A stretch of 64,000 nucleotides of DNA from Stigonema ocellatum SAG 48.90 = DSM 106950 (GCA_016903675.1 JADQBA010000011.1:50917-114916), one strand, 5' to 3'. Counted from the stretch's first letter, positions 16,610 through 25,950 are shown. Notes: a model not told the origin generated them from the sequence alone. Translations and numbers: made by a program.

Positions 16610-18274
16610 ATGAGCGATCGCCTATCGGCATCTTCCGGCATTGATGCAGGGGAGGCAACTAGTGAATTAGAATGTTTGCCCTACGGAGTTCACCACGATC
16701 AGGAGGGCGTCTGTTTATTGGTACGGATGGGACCATACCGCATCCTGCTTGACTGTGGTTTGGGAGATATTTCACCACTTGCTTCGGAGTTGACAAAACC
16801 AGCAAATCGAGGTAACTCGCCCCAATCAGTGGATTTGGTTCTCATTAGTCACGCCCACCCCGATCACGCTAGAGGTTTGCTAGCGCTGCACCAGGCTTTT
16901 CCACTTTTACCAATCTACGCCAGTGAGGTGACAAGCAAGTTACTGCCGTTAAATTGGTTAGACCGACAAGATCCGGCTGAGATCCCGCAATTTTGTCAAG
17001 CCTTACCGTTGCGATCGCCTGTAGAGTTGAAAGATGGTCTGGTAGTACAACTAATTCCCGCTGGGCATTTACCAGGTGCTGTGGCAATTTTGCTTACCTA
17101 CAACACCCCGCAGCGTTCTTACAAACTCCTCTATACAGGAGATTTTTTCTTGTCGAACTCGCGGCTGGTGGAAGGTTTGCGTCTGGATGAATTGCGAGGA
17201 TTAGAGTTAGATGTACTGATTATTGAAGGCACTTATGGCACATCCCGTCATCCCCACCGCCGCAACCAAGAAAATCAACTAGCTGAAAGAATTAATCGGG
17301 CCATCGCCGAACATTCCTCCGTACTCATGCTCGCACCTGCTTTAGGGCTAGGTCAAGAACTGCTGATGCTTTTACGCAGTCACCACCACTTTACAGGACG
17401 GGATTTAGATATCTGGGTTAGTGGGGAAGTCGCCACCGGGTGCGATGCTTATCTAGAATTGCTACCTCACTTTCCGCCATCAGTGCAGAACTTCGCCCGC
17501 CATCAACCACTATTTTGGGATGAACGTATCCGTCCCCGCGTGCGTCGTTTGCAGCCAGAACAGCGTCCTACTGTTGGCAATCCATGTATTGTTCTCACCG
17601 ACTTTACATCTGATGTGAGTGCATACTATCAATCCAGCAACGGTCCTTGGCTCACACTCTTACCGGAAAAAACAAGTATAAAAATTAACAAGCAATACTC
17701 AGCACTGACTACCGTAGAAACCTATTTCCTTGCCCAGCATAGCGACGGTCCGGGAACCACTCAGATTATTCATAATTTACGCCCTAAACACGTGGTTTTT
17801 GTCCACGGTTCCCCAACGTACTTAGCAGACCTCACTAGTTTGGAGGAGTTACAAAACCGCTACCACGTCCATTCTCCAGCAGCAGGCACATTAGTAGAAC
17901 TACCGATTGGTGAAACATTTTTGCAACCGGCAGCCCCAGAGACTAATTATGAAGGTGAGCTGACCGAGTTGGGAACAGTCGTAACCATTACCCTTCCCGA
18001 TGCAATTACCGCCGACCCCCGTTGGCGGCAGTTTGCTGATACGGGTTTAATCGGTGCTCGCTGGCAAGGAGAAGAACTTGTATTGCGGGGGTTATCCCAA
18101 CGAGAACTACTCAACCAAAATGGCGATCGCTATCTTTGGAGTAGTGCAGACTGCTGCGGCACGTGCCTACACCAAAGGGGACAGCGGTGTTGGAACCCCG
18201 CGTCCCCTTTGTATAACTTCAAGGTAACTCTTGAAGGCTACTGTCCCGCTTTTGAACGTAACAGTGAGCAATAG
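16610..18274 (+). CDS. Beta-CASP-type metallo-beta-lactamase hydrolase
   Basis: The N-terminal metallo-beta-lactamase domain has LISHAHPDHARGL (HxHxDH), PAGHLPGAVAI and LLYTGDFF as zinc ligands. The middle inserts a beta-CASP-like cap (IIEGTYGTSRHPHRRNQE, LAPALGLGQELLML) and rejoins with KHVVFVHGSP. Such proteins are usually RNA nucleases of the CPSF/RNase J superfamily. The C-terminus is an extra domain with a Cys cluster (DCCGTCLHQRGQRCW and a later GYCPAF) that could bind zinc. ATG 16610 is chosen because the protein begins to look conserved there; an in-frame GTG... frame extends to 16538. HIP1 overlaps the second codon. Confidence 0.82.
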   Translation: MSDRLSASSGIDAGEATSELECLPYGVHHDQEGVCLLVRMGPYRILLDCGLGDISPLASELTKPANRGNSPQSVDLVLISHAHPDHARGLLALHQAFPLLPIYASEVTSKLLPLNWLDRQDPAEIPQFCQALPLRSPVELKDGLVVQLIPAGHLPGAVAILLTYNTPQRSYKLLYTGDFFLSNSRLVEGLRLDELRGLELDVLIIEGTYGTSRHPHRRNQENQLAERINRAIAEHSSVLMLAPALGLGQELLMLLRSHHHFTGRDLDIWVSGEVATGCDAYLELLPHFPPSVQNFARHQPLFWDERIRPRVRRLQPEQRPTVGNPCIVLTDFTSDVSAYYQSSNGPWLTLLPEKTSIKINKQYSALTTVETYFLAQHSDGPGTTQIIHNLRPKHVVFVHGSPTYLADLTSLEELQNRYHVHSPAAGTLVELPIGETFLQPAAPETNYEGELTELGTVVTITLPDAITADPRWRQFADTGLIGARWQGEELVLRGLSQRELLNQNGDRYLWSSADCCGTCLHQRGQRCWNPASPLYNFKVTLEGYCPAFERNSEQ

Positions 18275-18304
18275 TTCATTGTTGATGGACAATCAACAAT
18301 CAAC

Positions 18305-18616
18305 TTATTCGGGATTTGAGTCTGTGTAACGATTGCGGATGCGTTCAGCTTCTGGACAGTCTTCTGTCAGCAGAGGCTCTACATTGCCGCGTGGCACTGA
18401 AGCTAATTTTTGCGTTACAGCACCAATGCTTTCGAGGCGAACCATTTCCTCCCAAGAACATGTTTCGTCTTCTTCTTCTGTTTCATAACGTAGAGTGACT
18501 AAATCTCCCTCTATATCGATGATGCGGGCGCGTTCAATCCAGCGTTGCTGGTCCCGCAAGAACACGCATACCTCCCGTCCATCGCAACAGAGTTGATAAA
18601 TCTTGCGGTGTAGCAT
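18305..18616 (-). CDS. DUF6679-like conserved cyanobacterial protein
   Basis: This 103-residue soluble protein begins MLHRKIYQLCCDGREVC and contains the run QQRWIERARIIDIEGDLVTL, then a highly acidic section EEEDETCSWEEMVRLE. I recognise the sequence type as a conserved cyanobacterial family with an SH3-like beta N-terminus; no function is known. It converges on the beta-CASP gene with about 30 bp between the stops. Confidence 0.75.
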   Translation of the reverse strand: MLHRKIYQLCCDGREVCVFLRDQQRWIERARIIDIEGDLVTLRYETEEEDETCSWEEMVRLESIGAVTQKLASVPRGNVEPLLTEDCPEAERIRNRYTDSNPE

Positions 18617-19238
18617 TTACTGCTTCTGCCTTTCGTAAACGTCTTTAAATCTGTCAACATCTGGGTTTTCTCCCAGCAGATGGCACTTGATTCCGGTTCG
18701 TAAAACGTACCTGATAAAAGTGCCTTTCCTGACCACTCGATGCACTCAAATTCACTCATTCAAAAGCCTCAAGCTAACAAAAAGAAAAATGGTATAATCC
18801 CCCAAGTTTGTTTTCGGGGTTCTTAATTTTGAATGAGTGACTTTTGGCTTTTGACTTCCCCACAGGGGCTGACCCCTGCCAAAGACTTGTTTGTATTTAT
18901 CAGTATGTCTACTTCAGAGAAGTAACATCATTGGGGATTTTTCCTGAGGACTTAACAGTTGCTGGTAAGCCCTGAGATTCATTATGTAAAAAAAAATACT
19001 CCAAAATAAGGTGATTTGCGGTTGCTTTAGTTGCCTACTTGTAGTCATTGGCATTGCTGGCAAGTATAGGACTCGGCTTTACTTTTACCCCTATGTACCT
19101 GATCTTAGCTTATCTCAGGCGCACCTTCATGGTTTTCCACAACAACACCTCAATAGTTTTTAGTTTATTGTGTTTGCTTGATTTGACACGTACCGCTCCA
19201 CCTAAAGTGCAGCCCTAGGATCAAGCCTTTTGGGAGTG
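18617..19238. other. Noncoding stretch
   Basis: No convincing gene is seen. A minus-strand frame (start at 18759) overlaps the DUF6679 gene by 106 bp and is doubtful. GAATGAGTGACTTTTGGC near 18831 recurs near 19870. Confidence 0.5.
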
Positions 19239-19454
19239 TCAGTTTCTTTTTTTATATAGAGGAAATTCCATGACTAGATTTGAGGATGCTTCTCGTTTAA
19301 TTGCTCCAGTGCGAACTGCATCATATAAACTTGCCAGCGCAGCTAAATCGTCTGACTGATAGCTCTTTGTCGCCAGTACTTGATGGAGAAGACCTTCAGA
19401 TTCAACACTAAGACATCCTGTAGTAAAAGCAGATTCAACGAGTGCGCGAATCAT
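19239..19454 (-). CDS. 71-residue conserved-type hypothetical protein
   Basis: A helical protein with ALVESAFTTGCLSVESEGLL and SDDLAALASLYDAVRTGAIK, in the style of small cyanobacterial hypotheticals. No domain is recognised. The ATG has no strong ribosome site. Codon use and sequence quality favour a real gene. Confidence 0.6.
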   Translation of the reverse strand: MIRALVESAFTTGCLSVESEGLLHQVLATKSYQSDDLAALASLYDAVRTGAIKREASSNLVMEFPLYKKRN

Positions 19455-20259
19455 GTGAATTAAAGCATAGTAGGCGATTTCTTACATCCACTTTGATATA
19501 TTTTTATCTCCTGAGAATTGATGTAGATCTACAAGTAGTTGTGATCAGAGTTGGAGGTACTGTGTGATTGAAATCACCTTTATTCACTTTATCGTCATTC
19601 CATTCGTATTCCTTACCATTCCTTAGCTCTGAATATACGCTACAAAATTTATCCCGAATTACATAAAAAAATATGTTACTATTTATATAGCAATATCAGT
19701 GTTCTGTCAACCGAGAAATGACAGGTTGGGATTGACACAGGGACACGGAGACGCGGTGACGCGGAGATTTCTATCTTACGGACATCCCCTTGGCGACCTG
19801 TCATATCATGTCCGGTTGAATACTTATCATGATTGACTGACGCGGGGAGATTTTTATGATCAGCCTTTTGAATGAGTGACTTTTGACCAAGAACGGGGTG
19901 TGGGGTGTGCGGGCGTGGGGTGTAGGGTTCGATAAAACAACCACACCCCAAACGGGTACAAGCCGAACGTAGTTTGGATCGCTGTCAAGACCATACTCCA
20001 ACTTCTCTCCACATTCAAGTATGAAATCAAAGGAAAATGTATTTCAACGAGTAGGCGCAAGCGTCGAAGGCGTCCGAAAATTTTGCCCCTGATTTTAATT
20101 ATGCGGTTCCCTACACCCTACACCCTACCCCCTACACCCTTTTCATGAACGCCTTGCGGTACTAGAGCTGCACCACAAGAACATTACAAGGCAGCAGCCC
20201 AGTCATGAGAGGTAATGCACAGTTGGTTGTGTCTGTCAATGCCTAAGTCCTAAAAAAAT
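19455..20259. repeat. Repeat-rich intergenic stretch
   Basis: Contents: GACGCGG repeats (19740-19770), GGGTGTGGGGTGTGCGGG tract (19885-19930), the block CCGAACGTAGTTTGGATCGC (19970-19990) that recurs inverted near 36030-36050, CCTACACCC repeats (20105-20145) with a flank shared with 34670-34730, and a partial copy of the 15670-15871 element (20160-20250). The open frames here are repeat-derived. Confidence 0.65.
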
Positions 20260-20428
20260 AGCCCTTTCAAGGTGCAAGTCGAAAGACTTGGTTCTTCTTC
20301 TCCCAAGGGGAGACGCTGCGCGAACGTGTTCTTCGCGTCTTGCCTTCGGCAAGACGCGAAGAACACGAAGATCAAATGACGAAAATTGGAGATTATTTTC
20401 TAAATTTTTTACCCACCTTGAAAGGGCT
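20260..20428. mobile_element. MITE family B, copy 2 (169 bp)
   Basis: It has the same 13-bp perfect ends as copy 1 at 4705-4852. GTCCTAAAAAAA occurs on both sides (20247-20258 and 20430-20441), a likely target-site duplication. The interior has a longer CTTCGCGTCTTG/CAAGACGCGAAG palindrome. It lies about 15-30 bp from the right end of IsrB element 2. Confidence 0.75.
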
Positions 20429-20539
20429 GGTCCTAAAAAAACAAGTTCCAAAATCTCAACTAACCAGCCAGGAGTCCCCCACTGTATTCTGTATTCAGAA
20501 TCAGTGGTTGGGAGGAATGGCGACTTAATTGTGTCGCAT

Positions 20540-20580
20540 CCCCCGACCATAACCAAGGCATCGCCAAGGGAGGTCGGGGG
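20540..20580. repeat. Inverted repeat between isrB copy 2 and the element's right end
   Basis: CCCCCGACC (20540-20548) pairs with GGTCGGGGG (20572-20580). It sits where copy 1 has a different palindrome. Confidence 0.7.
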
Positions 20581-20604
20581 ACAGCACGCTTGTGTGCCTA
20601 TCTC

Positions 20605-21759
20605 TTATCGGTTGACGCATAGCTTAGAACTTCTCTGAAGTAAGCGGACATTTTTAGGATTGAACTGCCCAATCCTTGACCAATCGTGGTCATAGATTGA
20701 AACGTTTTTAGTTTTGGCGGTGTCGGTAAAGCCCCCAATCCAGCCACGTACCATGTCACCCTTGTAAGACACTTCTACGTAATCACCAGAACGAAACTTA
20801 AAAGGTGTAATTGTTCCACCAAGACGCTTAAGAACCCCACCCTTACTGTAGTTTTCTTGGTATAGCTTCCGACGAAACAGTTTAGGGCGAGTTAGCACAA
20901 TGAATGGTGCAGGAGTTACTGCACAGTCCCCTACCCATTCATGACCGTGGGTATTAACCGTATGGAATGGTTTGTACTGAATGAAAGCAGTTGCAGCTAT
21001 GGCTATGGCATCATTTGCGTGAGTTTCAGCCTGTTGCTTTGACTTATCCTTTCTCTCCTTCACAAGTCCTAAGCGGTCACGGTACTTGCCTGTATCTAGC
21101 GAGTCTACTTCGACAACAGGTGCAATCAGTAACGCTTGCTTCCTAAACCATTCTTGACCGACTGTTACTGGTGTTATGCCAAAACCATTTTTCTTTGTAT
21201 TACCACCACAAGCCTCATCCCTGATTTCTAAGATTGGCAGCAGTTTCGCCATCTCATTTAATATCCGTAGCTCCATTTCTCGGTTAGATCTGACGCTGGG
21301 AGGAAGTTTCTTTTTACGTCTATTTTTAGACCGTTTCTGCCTATGATTGCGTAGCTTGAAGGGTTTAGAACGGTCAATTCTTTGACCCCTACGAGTACCT
21401 CTTAGTTCGGCTCGCTTTGCCATTTTTCCCGTCACAGATTGACGATCTTTGGTCTTCTTTTTGGATTTGTAAAATCCAGGTAAACAGGCATGAAACAATG
21501 CGATTGTTGCTAGCTTAGTTTGAAAGGCGATGCCAGTAAAGCACTTGCCCCTATCAGTTCCAGCCACTATTGCTTGTAGTAAGGTGCCGGATGGTTCTTG
21601 GGATAATTGAACGTAGAAGACACCTAATTTATTACGACTACCTACCGCTTTCCCCGATTGCATCCACCTCCTCGCCCTTGCAGGCGTGGTAGGCATTAAT
21701 GGCTTACCATTCGGGTCTATTACTGGTACACGAGTTACATCCAAGTTTTGGTTGTTCAT
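20605..21759 (-). CDS. isrB: IsrB: RNA-guided RuvC-only nuclease, second copy
   Basis: The PLMP motif, RuvC-I (VAGTDRG, Asp69), arginine-rich bridge (ELRGTRRGQRIDRSKPF), RuvC-II candidate (EIRDEACGG) and RuvC-III (ETHANDAIAIA) are all present, with no HNH. It is clearly homologous to copy 1 over its whole length but differs at many positions, so the copies are not recent duplicates. The start is placed at ATG 21759, because both copies share GGATTATCTCC just before that ATG; an upstream ATG at 21798 lies in the RNA part. It ends at CVNR, without the extra tail of copy 1. Confidence 0.85.
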   Translation of the reverse strand: MNNQNLDVTRVPVIDPNGKPLMPTTPARARRWMQSGKAVGSRNKLGVFYVQLSQEPSGTLLQAIVAGTDRGKCFTGIAFQTKLATIALFHACLPGFYKSKKKTKDRQSVTGKMAKRAELRGTRRGQRIDRSKPFKLRNHRQKRSKNRRKKKLPPSVRSNREMELRILNEMAKLLPILEIRDEACGGNTKKNGFGITPVTVGQEWFRKQALLIAPVVEVDSLDTGKYRDRLGLVKERKDKSKQQAETHANDAIAIAATAFIQYKPFHTVNTHGHEWVGDCAVTPAPFIVLTRPKLFRRKLYQENYSKGGVLKRLGGTITPFKFRSGDYVEVSYKGDMVRGWIGGFTDTAKTKNVSIYDHDWSRIGQFNPKNVRLLQRSSKLCVNR

Positions 21760-22043
21760 GGAGATAATCCAATCCCTTGCGGTTTTGTATTTAGGCATTA
21801 TTGCCAGTCCCTTAGCGCAATGCAGTAAGCGTATCTCTCGTTACACGACCGAGCCGGGTAGGGATACGAATGAGGGAAATGTTCGTATTTACCGCCTTAC
21901 AACATCTCAGAACCTGGTATACGAGTACGGAGACTCTCCCAGGTGCGCTAACCAACTTTTACTTTGCGTATCATGCAGCCCTAGCCTAGACTAGGTTTTC
22001 CGCAAGCCTACACCACTCCCGTTGGGAGGTGTAGGTAGTTGAC
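21760..22043 (-). ncRNA. Putative IsrB omegaRNA scaffold, copy 2
   Basis: The hairpin CCTACACC (22007-22014 on the plus strand) with GGTGTAGG (22028-22035), and a long stem ending TTAGCGC/GCGCTAA, match the copy 1 scaffold by structure with compensating base changes. The guide would be the sequence 5' of 22043 on the minus strand, which is the 3' end of the gene at 22054-22803. Confidence 0.72.
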
Positions 22044-22053
22044 ATCTCAAATT

Positions 22054-22803
22054 TTAAGAGTTTATCTGTTGTTGAATATTAAGCTTTAATGATAACTGTT
22101 CGCGAATTTGGTGGAAAGGTTGGTTCCATACAGGATGGGCATTCCAATCCCATGCTGCAACAGGGATGAATTCATTAAGAGCAAGATAAGTTAGCAAGCG
22201 ACGTTCATCCTCTGGTGTTCTGGAAAAGCGGAAGGGATTGCGGTAACATTTCTCAGCAAGTCGATGATATCTCACATCATCAACTTTAATAAGACGTAAT
22301 ATTTCCTGGCATCTTGCGAGTAAATAATCTAAAAAAGTCAGGCTGAAAGGTTCACTAACAATACTAGTTCGGGCTTCTTTTTGCACCCATTTTGCCCAGT
22401 CAAATCCGTAGATAAAGTCGTGGACGTAGCAGAAGCGGATTTCCGATTGCCTGCCGCACAACTCCATTAGCCTTACTATTTTATCACCAAAAGATTCTAA
22501 AAAAGAAACAGCACTATCCTCAGCTACCAAAGCCTGGGTGAGCATACTACTGACGAGAAAATCAAAATCCCAGAAGATATTTTCTGGGAAGTTTTGCAGC
22601 AAAGCATCAAGTATCCGCTCCAAGGTATCTCTAACAGATGCGATGATCTCAATGTCATGGGTCTTTTGAGTAACCAAATTGCCCAGATCTACAAAGCTGG
22701 TAATTAAAGGGTTATGTGGATTAAGTGATAAAGGATTGATACACTGCTGGGCAAGAATTTCATCAAGAAGCCGGAATTCACTTGCTATCAGATTGTGCTT
22801 CAT
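22054..22803 (-). CDS. Conserved-type hypothetical protein, 249 residues
   Basis: A mostly helical soluble protein; notable runs are NIFWDFDFLVSSMLTQAL, FCYVHDFIYGFDWAKWVQKE and HPVWNQPFHQIREQL. No family is recognised. It follows yjbQ by 86 bp on the same strand and could be the last gene of the glycosyltransferase-yjbQ unit. Its stop is 10 bp before the 5' end of IsrB element 2, so its mRNA could run into the omegaRNA. Confidence 0.7.
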   Translation of the reverse strand: MKHNLIASEFRLLDEILAQQCINPLSLNPHNPLITSFVDLGNLVTQKTHDIEIIASVRDTLERILDALLQNFPENIFWDFDFLVSSMLTQALVAEDSAVSFLESFGDKIVRLMELCGRQSEIRFCYVHDFIYGFDWAKWVQKEARTSIVSEPFSLTFLDYLLARCQEILRLIKVDDVRYHRLAEKCYRNPFRFSRTPEDERRLLTYLALNEFIPVAAWDWNAHPVWNQPFHQIREQLSLKLNIQQQINS

Positions 22804-22889
22804 ATTAATTCCAACAGCCCCAGCAGACTATATTTATACTATTGCATAAATTATGGAGAGAAGTAGCGTGCTATTTCTCTCCATCAGCG

Positions 22890-23303
22890 CTATTCAGAAA
22901 TGTGGACAACCAACTCTCTAGTATTACTTTGTTGCCTATGCTCCCAGATGTAGATTCCCTGCCAAGTTCCTAGCACCAAATGACCTCGATTGATGGGAAT
23001 GTTTTCAGAGGTGTGCGTAATAGCTGTGCGGATGTGTGCCGGCATATCGTCGGAACCTTCAGCATCGTGAATGTACTGTGCTGATTCTGGTACGAGTTTT
23101 GCCATAAAGTTAGCTAGATCCTGGAGTACGTCGGGATCAGCATTTTCTTGAATGAGTAAACTTGCTGAGGTATGGCGCAAAAAGAGTGTACAAAGCCCAG
23201 TTTCAATTCCTGATTCTGCGACTATGGCTTCAATCTTTGGGGTGATGTTTTGTAAAGATTTGCCAGTGGTGGAAATTCTAAGTAGCTTTTGGTAGTGAGT
23301 CAT
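22890..23303 (-). CDS. yjbQ: YjbQ/UPF0047 family protein
   Basis: This 137-residue protein has the family signature HTSASLLIQENADP and ends HLVLGTWQGIYIWEHR. The conserved His and Asp residues are present. YjbQ proteins show weak thiamin-phosphate synthase activity; the real role is unsettled. Its ATG lies 2 bp after the stop of the upstream glycosyltransferase gene (TAAAGATG), so the two are coupled. Confidence 0.9.
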   Translation of the reverse strand: MTHYQKLLRISTTGKSLQNITPKIEAIVAESGIETGLCTLFLRHTSASLLIQENADPDVLQDLANFMAKLVPESAQYIHDAEGSDDMPAHIRTAITHTSENIPINRGHLVLGTWQGIYIWEHRQQSNTRELVVHISE

Positions 23304-23305
23304 CT

Positions 23306-24388
23306 TTAAAGACTTTGAAAATGGTTGATGACCGATTGGGCTATAGTTTCATTACCATCTATAGCAATGGGTTGGGATTGCTTGGGTTGCTGGAGTGGTT
23401 GGTCGATAAAATCCCAAGATCCATGAAAAAATTCAGATGGGGTGAGGATTTGATGCTGACTATAATTAGTAAGACCTTCTAGTAGGAATGCTGCTTCTGG
23501 AAAGTCGTCACGAGTGAGTGAAATAATCGGTACTCCTAATCGTGTGGCTTCAGAAAAGGTACCGTAACCAGGTTTAGAAACGACTCGCCCACAAATGGGC
23601 ATAAAATCCACAGGACGGTATTTTTTGTCAGAAATTTTCACTACATTAGGTACATCGGGGGCAGATTTATCAAAGCAAATAAATTGCCAATGGGGAAATT
23701 GCTGTAAGTTGTGGTACGGAATTTCCTGTAAACCTAAGCCGCCAAAAGTAAGTAAAATTGTGTTTTCACGTGGACCCGTTATCCCCCAAGTCCCTCGTAT
23801 TTCATCGGCAGTATAATGAGGGGAACCACCAGTTAAGCCCACGTCTGTAATATTTTTGAAAGCCTTCATTGGTTCGTGGAAGGGGAGACGAAACAAGCGA
23901 TCGCTCTTTGAATAACAATCACTAATCCACTCAGCAATATCCGTAAAGCTACCACCCCAATCTCGGTAGATAAAGTCCCAACCAAAATTACCCACCATCC
24001 AGCAAGGAATCTCCGCTGCTTTGGCAATGTCCCCAAGGAGGAAGGGAATATCCGCCAAGATGAGATTGACGCGGTTTTGGGTGATAAAGTTGACTTCAGA
24101 AGCGATGATGGAATTCTGATTTTTCCTAATTTCCAGCAATTTTTCTAAAGTCGCTGCTTTATCCATCGTGAAGCTATCTGCTTGCACTACACCCACATCA
24201 AAGGCACGGGGACGATGGATAAAATCGCCCTCTATGTAACACTCTAGTAACCACCTGGGTGCTGCTGTCACCATAATCAGCAGCACTTCTGGGCAGAACT
24301 TTTGAATTGTCGCGGCGACGGCTGCGGTGCGGGTCGTATGACCAAAGCCGTGGTTAGTGCTTGCTATGTATAAAATGGGACGTTGCAT
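23306..24388 (-). CDS. GT-B-fold glycosyltransferase-like protein
   Basis: The N-terminus ILYIASTNHGFGHTTRTAAVAA is the glycine-rich donor of MurG/UGT-like proteins, and the C-terminal domain has LLTFGGLG, PVDFMPICGRVVSKPGYGTFSEA and LEGLTNYSQ, typical of nucleotide-sugar binding. The sugar and acceptor are unknown. The start is set at ATG 24388; the open frame continues upstream only through C-rich STRR repeats, giving a proline-serine-histidine string that is not protein-like. The repeats leave no clear ribosome site. Confidence 0.8.
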   Translation of the reverse strand: MQRPILYIASTNHGFGHTTRTAAVAATIQKFCPEVLLIMVTAAPRWLLECYIEGDFIHRPRAFDVGVVQADSFTMDKAATLEKLLEIRKNQNSIIASEVNFITQNRVNLILADIPFLLGDIAKAAEIPCWMVGNFGWDFIYRDWGGSFTDIAEWISDCYSKSDRLFRLPFHEPMKAFKNITDVGLTGGSPHYTADEIRGTWGITGPRENTILLTFGGLGLQEIPYHNLQQFPHWQFICFDKSAPDVPNVVKISDKKYRPVDFMPICGRVVSKPGYGTFSEATRLGVPIISLTRDDFPEAAFLLEGLTNYSQHQILTPSEFFHGSWDFIDQPLQQPKQSQPIAIDGNETIAQSVINHFQSL

Positions 24389-24393
24389 CGGGG

Positions 24394-24770
24394 AGTTAGG
24401 AGGGGGGGAGGGGGGGAGGGGGGGAGTGGGGAGTGGGGAATGGGGAGTGGGGAGTGGGGAGTGGGGAATAGGGAGTGGGGACAATACGGTTCGGTTAAGA
24501 TCTGAACGCCTGCGGCTACCCCCTTAAAAAGGGGGTAACAGAGGGTTATTAGCCCCCCTTTTTAAGGGGGGTTGGGGGGATCTTCACTCATATTAAAACG
24601 CTAACCGAACCGTATTGGGAGTGGGGAAATATTTATTCCTTATATATATTATTCCTCACTCCGCGCCTCCTAACTTTTATTCCTCACTCCGCGCCTCCGC
24701 GCCTCCTAACTTTTATTCCCTATTCCCCATTCCCCACTCCCCACTCCCTATTCCCCATTCCCCAGAAATT
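24394..24770. repeat. STRR arrays around a nested MITE
   Basis: G-rich heptamers (24394-24480) and C-rich heptamers (about 24618-24770, with GCGCCTCC repeats near 24660-24710) face each other across the 136-bp MITE. The C-rich arm supplies the stop codon of the aminotransferase gene. Confidence 0.8.
24482..24617. mobile_element. 136-bp MITE with CAATACGGTTCGGTTA ends
   Basis: Perfect 16-bp inverted ends lie at 24482-24497 and 24602-24617. Inside is a CCCCCTTTTTAAGGGGGG hairpin region. GGAGTGGGGA lies on both sides; this may be a target duplication or just the surrounding repeat. Confidence 0.75.
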
Positions 24771-25944
24771 GTTGAATTCCATCAACTAGCTGGTTGATTT
24801 CTGATTCTAAAGTAAAGTAGTGGACGGTGGCGCGTACGCAGTCTGGAACGGCTATTGTCCGAGTCAATAACCCTTGTGATTCTAAGAACTCTACTAGTTT
24901 GCGGCTAGTTTGGGGCGGATTATTCGTGAGTTGAAATGAGACTAAACCGCTTTCTGGTGGGGAAGTCCGTAAACATTTGACATCGGGTAGGGCTGCTAAC
25001 TGTCGCCAGAGGTACTCACTGTTGCGGCAAATTTGCTGATAACGTTCCTCTGGTGTTCCCCATTGCTGGTGAGTGGCGATCGCTACTCGCAATCCAGTGT
25101 AAAGTGGATAATTTGATGTGGCCACTTCATAGCGTTGTCCATTTGGATACCAATCCCCAGGATTACCTTGCTCATCAACTACAACACTACGCCAGCCGAT
25201 AAAGGTCGGCTTCAGACTTTCTCGTACTTCTGGTCGGACATACAAACCTCCCACACCCCCAGGACCACACAACCACTTGTGACCCGTGAAGGCATAGAAA
25301 TCAGCCCCCAATTCTGTTAAGTTCAAAGGTAATAAGCCGACGGACTGGGCAGCGTCTACTAACAGTCTCACATTCAGATTTCTGCATAGTTCCGCAATTT
25401 TGTCAAGAGGTAAAACTTGACCTGTGTTCCACAGGACATGACTCAAAACTACGAGACGGGTGGTGGGGCGCAAGTTTTGGGCAATGGCTTCAGTGGGGTT
25501 CCCCTCGTTGAGAGTCGCCATTAGGGGGCAGGTGGTAACTTCAACAGCGAATCTGCGCCCAATTTCCCGTGCTGTCGCGATGATGCCTGGATGTTCACAA
25601 TCTGATAACAGCATGTGGTCGCCTGGGTGCCAGTCTATACCCCACATGGCAATATTGCAGCCAACGGTTACATCCTCCGTTAAGGTAATTGTTGCTGCGG
25701 GTACATTTAACTCAGAGGCTATGGCAACTCTTGCAGCTTTTACCTCCTCTCTAATCCATTTATTTACCTCTGTACCAAAAGGACCGATTTGCTGGATGTG
25801 AGTTTGAGCTTGGGTAATGGCATCCATCGCTGCTTGGGGCATTGGTCCTTGACCCCCGTAATTGAAATAAATCTTATTATTTAAGGCTGGAAATTGTTCT
25901 CGATGACGGTGCAACTGGGTTGGTGATGCAGAAATATTGGTCAT
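24748..25944 (-). CDS. Class V aminotransferase (cysteine desulfurase/epimerase-like)
   Basis: This PLP-fold type I enzyme has an N-terminus with YFNYGGQGPMPQAAMDA, a cofactor region DAAQSVGLLPLNL and the PLP lysine in FYAFTGHKWLCGPGGVG. It resembles isopenicillin-N-epimerase-like and SufS-like proteins; the catalytic Cys of a desulfurase is not evident, so the substrate is unknown. The start is ATG 25944; the longer frame to 26055 passes through STRR-derived proline-serine-histidine codons. The C-terminus ends QFLGNGE with the stop codon inside a repeat. Confidence 0.83.
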   Translation of the reverse strand: MTNISASPTQLHRHREQFPALNNKIYFNYGGQGPMPQAAMDAITQAQTHIQQIGPFGTEVNKWIREEVKAARVAIASELNVPAATITLTEDVTVGCNIAMWGIDWHPGDHMLLSDCEHPGIIATAREIGRRFAVEVTTCPLMATLNEGNPTEAIAQNLRPTTRLVVLSHVLWNTGQVLPLDKIAELCRNLNVRLLVDAAQSVGLLPLNLTELGADFYAFTGHKWLCGPGGVGGLYVRPEVRESLKPTFIGWRSVVVDEQGNPGDWYPNGQRYEVATSNYPLYTGLRVAIATHQQWGTPEERYQQICRNSEYLWRQLAALPDVKCLRTSPPESGLVSFQLTNNPPQTSRKLVEFLESQGLLTRTIAVPDCVRATVHYFTLESEINQLVDGIQQFLGNGE

Positions 25945-25950
25945 ATTTAA

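Larger units (their letters stand above)
20457..22043 (-). mobile_element. IsrB (OMEGA) element, copy 2, without transposase
   Basis: It has the same layout as the element at 9279-10834 but on the minus strand, so its left (5') end is at 22043 (GTCAACTACC) and its right end near 20457 (GGTTAGTTGAG). The right-end hairpin CCACTG/CAGTGG is at 20479-20484 and 20502-20507. No TnpA is present. Confidence 0.75.

Noticed and set aside
18511..18759. 82-codon minus-strand frame starting MSEFECIEWSGKALL
   Set aside because: Its second half overlaps the well-supported DUF6679 gene in another frame; the first half could be a small real gene, but no evidence separates it from chance.
23306..24484. Longer glycosyltransferase start at 24484
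   Set aside because: The extra 32 codons are STRR-derived Pro-Ser-His; the conserved protein begins at ATG 24388.
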